The position numbers and the translations under genes were made by a program. DNA of 11,830 bases from Peptococcaceae bacterium UBA5356 (lineage in GTDB: Bacteria; Bacillota; Peptococcia; DRI-13; DTU073). Below, in pieces: positions 7,989 to 11,830 of this stretch. A model generated the notes under the pieces. That model was not told the DNA's origin. It did no database searches and worked only from the letters and a program-made list of their open reading frames with translations. The number at the start of each line of letters is the position of its first letter. Position 1 is the stretch's first letter. The stretch lies in assembly GCA_002407935.1 (NCBI GenBank), contig DHPU01000029.1:1-11830 (forward strand), in the 5' to 3' direction.

Positions 7989-9470
7989 TTATAACTCATA
8001 CCCGATCGCCCCCAGTCGCTGTTTGATTTCCTCCTCTAGCTTATGGGATTCGGCGAACATCTCGGCTAGCTCACCAGTCAACCTGGTCATCTTTTCCTCA
8101 AAAGGTTCCCCGTCATCCTCCACTTCTTCTATTCCCACATATCTACCCGGGGTTAAGATATACTCATGTTCTCTCACTTCTTCAATGGATGCCGATTTAC
8201 AGAAACCCTGTACGTCCTCATATTCTTCCTTGCCATCACGCCAATTATGGTAAGTATCACAAATCTCTTTGATTTCCTCAGCAGAAAGCTCCCTATGTCT
8301 GCGAGTAACCATCGTCCCCATTTTACGGACATCAATAAACAAAATTTTATCTTTACGATTTCCCCTCTGCTTAGAGATAAACCACAAGCAAACCGGGATA
8401 GTTACGTTATAAAATAAATTAGGTGGCATAGTGACAATACAATCAACCAGCCCTGCTTCGATAATATTCTTTCTGATTTCCGCTTCCGCTTTGGTCGATG
8501 TACTCATGGAGCCGTTGGCTAAGACAAAGCCGGCTACCCCGCTCGGCGAAAGCTTGCTGATAATATGCTCAATCCAAGCATAGTTAGCATTATTAGCCGG
8601 TGGTATCCCGTACTTCCAACGAGCATCATCCTGAATCAACGTATAATCGCTCACATTAAAAGGTGGATTGGCTAAGATAAAATCTGCTCGCAAATTTTTA
8701 TGTAAGTCATTGCCAAAAGTATCAGCATCTCTTTCACCTAAATCCCCATCTATTCCCCGGATCGCCAGATTCATCTTACACAGACGCCAAGTGGCGGCAG
8801 TATACTCTTGTCCGTGAATATAGATATCATCTTTCCGTCCTTGATGCTCTTCCACAAATCTTGCTGACTGCACAAACATTCCGCCGGAACCACAGCAAGG
8901 GTCATAGACTCTGCCTTTATAAGGTTCAATCATACCTACCAAAAGTTTAACAATGCTGGGCGGTGTATAAAACTCACCCTCGCTGGAACCAAATTTACCT
9001 AAGAAGTATTCATAAACTCTGCCCAAAACATCTTGTGCTTTAGCTTCTTTACTGCCCAGATTAAAAGAGAATAAATCAATCAATTCACCAAGCTTGGTTT
9101 TGTCCAATTCCGGTCGGGCATAATTTTTCGGTAGTACCCCTTTAAGATTTTTATTTTCCCGCTCAATGGTAATCATCGCTTCGTCAATAATTTGACCGAT
9201 CGTGCTCTGCTTCGCACTCTTCTTGATAAAACTCCATCTGGCATTAGGTGGTACGAAAAAAATATTATCTGCTATGTAGGCGTCTCTATCTTCCTCAAAG
9301 CCCTCTCCCTCTGTCGCTAACTCATTATATTTTTCTTCAAAGCTGTCTGAAATATATTTTAAAAAGATCAGCCCCAACACAACATCCTTATAATCTGACG
9401 GTTGAATATTACCCCTTAGCTTGTCCGCCATTTCCCATAACTTATTTTCAAATTCTAAATTTACAGCCAT
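7989..9470 (-). CDS. hsdM: Type I restriction-modification methyltransferase subunit (HsdM)
   Basis: This 493-residue N6-adenine methyltransferase uses S-adenosylmethionine to modify the site chosen by HsdS. The N-terminal HsdM helical domain (about 5-130, with KDVVLGLIFLKYISD) precedes the N6_Mtase domain. That domain shows FYTPPSIVKLLV (motif X region, 168-179), the SAM-binding motif I DPCCGSGG at 190-197 and the catalytic NPPF at 268-271. The C-terminus (AIGYEL) is typical, so the protein is complete and should be active. The ATG is supported by TAGGAGGG just upstream, overlapping the stop of the 528-residue gene 12 bases away, which implies translational coupling. It is the second gene of the hsd operon. 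Confidence 0.97.
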   Translation of the reverse strand: MAVNLEFENKLWEMADKLRGNIQPSDYKDVVLGLIFLKYISDSFEEKYNELATEGEGFEEDRDAYIADNIFFVPPNARWSFIKKSAKQSTIGQIIDEAMITIERENKNLKGVLPKNYARPELDKTKLGELIDLFSFNLGSKEAKAQDVLGRVYEYFLGKFGSSEGEFYTPPSIVKLLVGMIEPYKGRVYDPCCGSGGMFVQSARFVEEHQGRKDDIYIHGQEYTAATWRLCKMNLAIRGIDGDLGERDADTFGNDLHKNLRADFILANPPFNVSDYTLIQDDARWKYGIPPANNANYAWIEHIISKLSPSGVAGFVLANGSMSTSTKAEAEIRKNIIEAGLVDCIVTMPPNLFYNVTIPVCLWFISKQRGNRKDKILFIDVRKMGTMVTRRHRELSAEEIKEICDTYHNWRDGKEEYEDVQGFCKSASIEEVREHEYILTPGRYVGIEEVEDDGEPFEEKMTRLTGELAEMFAESHKLEEEIKQRLGAIGYEL

Positions 9471-9482
9471 TTTAAATCCCTC

Positions 9483-11069
9483 CTATAATAATTCATAATA
9501 GATACTGTCTCTTATGCTTGACCAGCGATTTTCAGCCTTTTTGATTGCTTCCTTATACGCTTGCAGTTCCTCATGATATTGCGTAATGATTTCCCGCTGT
9601 TTACTAATTGGTAATACGGGAATCTCCATCTCCATGATGTCGGCATAGTTAATATTCATAATGCTTGTCCCACGTTGAAAACTTTTTATAATGGCCAAGC
9701 CAACAGGACTTTCCAAAAAAATCTTAATAAACTCACCTTTAACTTTTTCTTTAGGTCTAATCACAATCAAATTTGCGGAAGCAATGATCGTCTTACCATC
9801 CTGGCCCTCAAAAACAGCAGATTTTATAGCCGTTCCTCGACAAGAGAGTACCACATCACCTGTCATTAGCTGATAACGTTTTACTTTCTGTTCTTCTTCA
9901 TTAATGGTGTCCATAGCGGAATAGTCAATCTCACCGTTTTCGATATTGGAAATATTGAGTACGGAAATGCTCCCTAAAGAGGTGTCTTTCTTTAGAATCG
10001 ACTTCCCTCTGAAAACCTCCGCCACTTCTTTCAACTTCGCTTTAGGTAAGTCAGATCTTTTAAACTTCTGTATATTTTCATCATCAGCGGCCATCAAAAG
10101 CTCTATGCGCCAATCCTCATGGGATAAAAACTCCTTTGTCGAGATCTGTTTCTCATCTTTTAACTCAAATTCTCCTTTGTTAAGCTTCAACGTTCCAATT
10201 TCTACTTTGGACTGTTGCATCGTAGTAATTGCACATAAATATGTCTTAATCGCAGTTACAGGTCGAAAAGTTCCTTCAGGTAAAATATAAATACTTTGCA
10301 CATGAAAATGCTTCGCAATATATGCCCTTAGTTTTTCAAAGCCCATGGTAGCAAAGGTAAGCTTCGCCGGAACAATGATCTCTAATACCCCATGATCAGC
10401 CAAATGACCCAACATGTTTTCTATGGCTATCCCATCGCTATCCCTAGTCAAAAAAGTCTTAGATAGTTCCTCCGGTTTATTACCAAAGGCAGGTGACGCA
10501 TAAATATAGTCGAATTTCTCCTCAGCCAAGCACCCTGTATAAATTGACTCAAAGCGAATCCAAACATTGGGCATCTCCCCAAAGGTCAACTTTAATAAAA
10601 TATACATTGACCTAATCTGAGTAGTAAGTGTAACTTCACCGCCATTAGAACAGTCTAGAAGCTCTCTTAATCCGGATAAATGCTTTTCCGCTTCGGTAAT
10701 AAGAATCCTCTGAGGTCTTAAACATTGGATTCTCTTACACACATATAAAGACAGGTAGGTGGGGGAAATCACCGTGCCCGCACGATCATTTTTGTAGATT
10801 TCGCTTGCAAAATCAACTAGGTCTATCTTTTTTAATACTTCGTAAATCTCCCAAAAGTCATCCCTGTCAGCAGGAAAGAAGCCCAATTCCTCTTCAGTTG
10901 TTTTCTTCATAAACTGAAAAAGCTGTTCTTTATCCTTGCTGCTTTTTATATCTTCTTTGAGGTTTTTCATCACCAGTTTTACCCGGAGCATTTCGTTCAG
11001 TAATTGTTCCCTAGAGGAAATCTGCTTCTGATATAACAAGTTTAAAGCTAAATCTATTCTGGCGTTCAC
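9483..11069 (-). CDS. Degenerate N6-methyltransferase fused to a half-HsdS (one TRD)
   Basis: The 528-residue protein is the first gene of the hsd operon. Residues about 75-285 follow the HsdM fold: GTVISPTYLSLYV at 98-110 matches the motif X region, and FDYIYASPAFG at 186-196 matches the HsdM segment FILANPPF. Later segments such as GHLADHGVLEIIVPAKLTF also align with HsdM. The catalytic residues are gone, however: motif I reads RILITEAEKHLSG where HsdM has DPCCGSGG, and NPPF has become SPAF. Residues about 341-482 form an HsdS-type target recognition domain (KLKEVAEVFRGKS to SIMNINYADIM), and 483-525 the conserved HsdS coiled-coil (IPVLPISKQREIITQ). I infer a non-catalytic M-S fusion that may add specificity to HsdM or compete with HsdS. 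The start is GTG with GAGAGGAG upstream. Annotation pipelines may call it N-6 DNA methylase or restriction subunit S. Confidence 0.85.
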   Translation of the reverse strand: MNARIDLALNLLYQKQISSREQLLNEMLRVKLVMKNLKEDIKSSKDKEQLFQFMKKTTEEELGFFPADRDDFWEIYEVLKKIDLVDFASEIYKNDRAGTVISPTYLSLYVCKRIQCLRPQRILITEAEKHLSGLRELLDCSNGGEVTLTTQIRSMYILLKLTFGEMPNVWIRFESIYTGCLAEEKFDYIYASPAFGNKPEELSKTFLTRDSDGIAIENMLGHLADHGVLEIIVPAKLTFATMGFEKLRAYIAKHFHVQSIYILPEGTFRPVTAIKTYLCAITTMQQSKVEIGTLKLNKGEFELKDEKQISTKEFLSHEDWRIELLMAADDENIQKFKRSDLPKAKLKEVAEVFRGKSILKKDTSLGSISVLNISNIENGEIDYSAMDTINEEEQKVKRYQLMTGDVVLSCRGTAIKSAVFEGQDGKTIIASANLIVIRPKEKVKGEFIKIFLESPVGLAIIKSFQRGTSIMNINYADIMEMEIPVLPISKQREIITQYHEELQAYKEAIKKAENRWSSIRDSIYYELL

Positions 11070-11104
11070 CTTTAGACTCCTCTCGTGCTTTTTCGACTGA
11101 TTAA

Positions 11105-11134
11105 ATTATACCGCCCAGCTGTTTAGTATGTCAA
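11105..11134 (-). promoter_or_regulatory. Strong sigma-A-type promoter of the hsd operon
   Basis: On the minus strand a perfect -35 box TTGACA (11134-11129) is followed by an 18-base spacer and a perfect -10 box TATAAT (11110-11105). Transcription should start near 11098, leaving a leader of about 29 bases with GAGAGGAG before the GTG of the first hsd-operon gene. The -35 box and spacer lie inside a long perfect palindrome, which suggests tight control or origin from a mobile-element end. Confidence 0.8.
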
Positions 11135-11150
11135 TACTAAACAGCTGGGC
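11113..11150. repeat. Perfect 17-bp inverted repeat covering the hsd promoter
   Basis: The arms GCCCAGCTGTTTAGTAT (11113-11129) and ATACTAAACAGCTGGGC (11134-11150) are perfect complements around the four-base centre GTCA. The -35 box sits at the centre and one arm fills the spacer. Being upstream of the transcription start, it would not be in hsd mRNA, so a DNA-level operator is the natural reading. On the plus strand the stem is followed by CACCTTTTTG, as in an intrinsic terminator, but no plus-strand gene leads into it. Part of it may also be the outer end of a lost insertion sequence. Confidence 0.8.
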
Positions 11151-11185
11151 ACCTTTTTGCACAATATGTTAACGGCACCTTTTTG
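11148..11185. repeat. Two direct 12-bp repeats, possibly a mobile-element end remnant
   Basis: GGCACCTTTTTG occurs at 11148-11159 and 11174-11185, 26 bases apart. Both copies are preceded by related bases (CAATACTAAAC and CAATATGTTAAC), so the repeat unit is longer than twelve. With TGTCAATA at 11129 as outer tip, this resembles the multiple terminal repeats of IS21-family ends. An activator-binding pair upstream of the hsd promoter is the alternative. No transposase gene is present in the window. Confidence 0.55.
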
Positions 11186-11217
11186 TCCTTGTACTATTAT
11201 ATATCCATTACTCAATC

Positions 11218-11772
11218 TCAATGTAAACTCACCATTACTTTTTCTTTAAAAAACTGATATAAATCTTTATGCTTCCTATCTCGGATTCGCTCCAGCAATT
11301 CATCAAAATATATTCCGCTGCCATTATTTTTTAATAAATCGTCATTCATGGCGAAGCCTTTTCTCATATATTCTTTCAAGACATTGCTTGCCCATATTCT
11401 AAATTGTGTGCCTCGCAAAGATTTCACACGATAACCCACAGAGATAATAACATCTAAATTATAGTAGTCAACTTGATAGTCTTTTCCATCAGAAGCAGTG
11501 TAGGCAAATTTTGCCCACACTGAACTCTTTTCAAGTTCACCTTCTTTAAAAATATTTCTTATATGCTTACCAATAACACTTCTATCACGCTGAAACAACT
11601 CTGCCATTTGGTCAATGGAAAGCCAAACGGTATCGTTATCAATGGATTTTCGAAAAAACACTACATCTATATTTTTAACAAATCTCTTTCGAGCCGTCCG
11701 TTCTCGGAAACATATCCACGGCATTTTTGGCACTATCGGTAGGCGGAAACATAAAGTGCCCCCTATTGTCAA
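11218..11772 (-). pseudogene. rhuM-family gene fragment with abnormal ends
   Basis: The 184-codon frame contains a clear Virulence_RhuM core. It spans about residues 35-165 and includes DTVWLSIDQMAELFQRD, HIRNIFKEGELEKSSV, YNLDVIISVGYRVKS, RGTQFRIWASNVLKEY and YFDELLERIRD. RhuM proteins usually exceed 300 residues and often sit beside type I restriction systems; their biochemical role is unclear. Here the similarity stops after LERIRD and the frame ends within 20 codons, so about half the protein is missing. The first 34 residues (MTIGGTLCFRLPIVPKMP...) do not look like the family and come from a repeat-rich stretch starting at a TTG without a ribosome binding site. I see it as a remnant cut on both sides, probably by mobile elements. 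A short functional variant is less likely. It points the same way as the hsd operon. Confidence 0.7.
11705..11760. repeat. Short direct and inverted repeats at the 5' end of the rhuM fragment
   Basis: CGGAAACATA occurs at 11705-11714 and 11744-11753, 39 bases apart. GGCACT (11729-11734) and AGTGCC (11755-11760) form an inverted pair. Just outside lies TTGTCAAGACA. This arrangement resembles the repeat-rich end of an insertion sequence, but I cannot name the family. The stretch from about 11773 to the window edge holds only short open frames on the minus strand and no gene I can support. Confidence 0.4.
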
Positions 11773-11830
11773 GACACGATTTTAAAAATTATCCGAATAC
11801 CTCCTTCCCAATATTTTGGAGCCCAGTCTA

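Noticed and set aside
7787..8253. Two overlapping plus-strand open frames (79 and 109 codons)
   Set aside because: They overlap the N-terminal coding of hsdS and the C-terminal coding of hsdM in antisense. Low-complexity Ser/Leu/Tyr-rich translations indicate shadows.
9946..10290. 114-codon plus-strand open frame
   Set aside because: It is antisense to the TRD part of the M-TRD fusion gene and contains no motif or ribosome binding site.
11113..11158. Intrinsic terminator on the plus strand
   Set aside because: The stem and following T-run look right, but no plus-strand gene precedes it, and the same bases make a consensus minus-strand promoter, so the operator or element-end reading was preferred.

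Overview
The window looks like a defence island from a low-to-moderate GC Gram-positive bacterium. The likely host is a Firmicute of the class Clostridia. The evidence is strong AGGAGG-type ribosome binding sites before nearly every gene, consensus sigma-A-like promoters, and proteins of typical clostridial character. The species cannot be read from the sequence. Every gene I can support lies on the minus strand, so in transcription order the window runs from high to low coordinates.

Right edge (about 11070-11830): a rhuM-type gene fragment (11218-11772) with abnormal ends on both sides. It lies between two stretches of short repeats that resemble mobile-element ends. Just beyond it is a strong promoter on the minus strand: TTGACA, an 18-base spacer, then TATAAT. 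Its -35 box lies in the centre of a perfect 17+17 bp inverted repeat.

Centre (3405-11069): this promoter drives a tightly packed four-gene type I restriction-modification operon. The first gene encodes an unusual 528-residue protein, a methyltransferase-like domain that has lost its catalytic motifs fused to half an HsdS (one target recognition domain). It is followed by intact hsdM, hsdS and hsdR. HsdM and HsdS would form the methyltransferase, and HsdR adds the translocase and nuclease. The first protein may add a second specificity or modulate the complex.

Left part (2596-3351): an AT-rich gene for a two-part protein, with an N-terminal HEPN-like domain carrying an R-x4-H motif and a C-terminal CBS-domain pair. 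After it comes a second promoter (extended -10, about 2506-2514).

Left end (1-2482): a second operon with a 72-residue hypothetical protein, a 581-residue DUF262/HNH protein related to GmrSD-type restriction enzymes, and a small cysteine-rich protein. The frame of the last one is stopped by two nearby stop codons but stays open in the same frame to the window edge, so it may be a broken gene.

No tRNA, rRNA, CRISPR array or complete insertion sequence was seen. There is no gene-free stretch over 300 bases. The most novel candidates are the dead-methyltransferase/TRD fusion inside the hsd operon, the HEPN-CBS protein, and the palindrome built around the hsd promoter.
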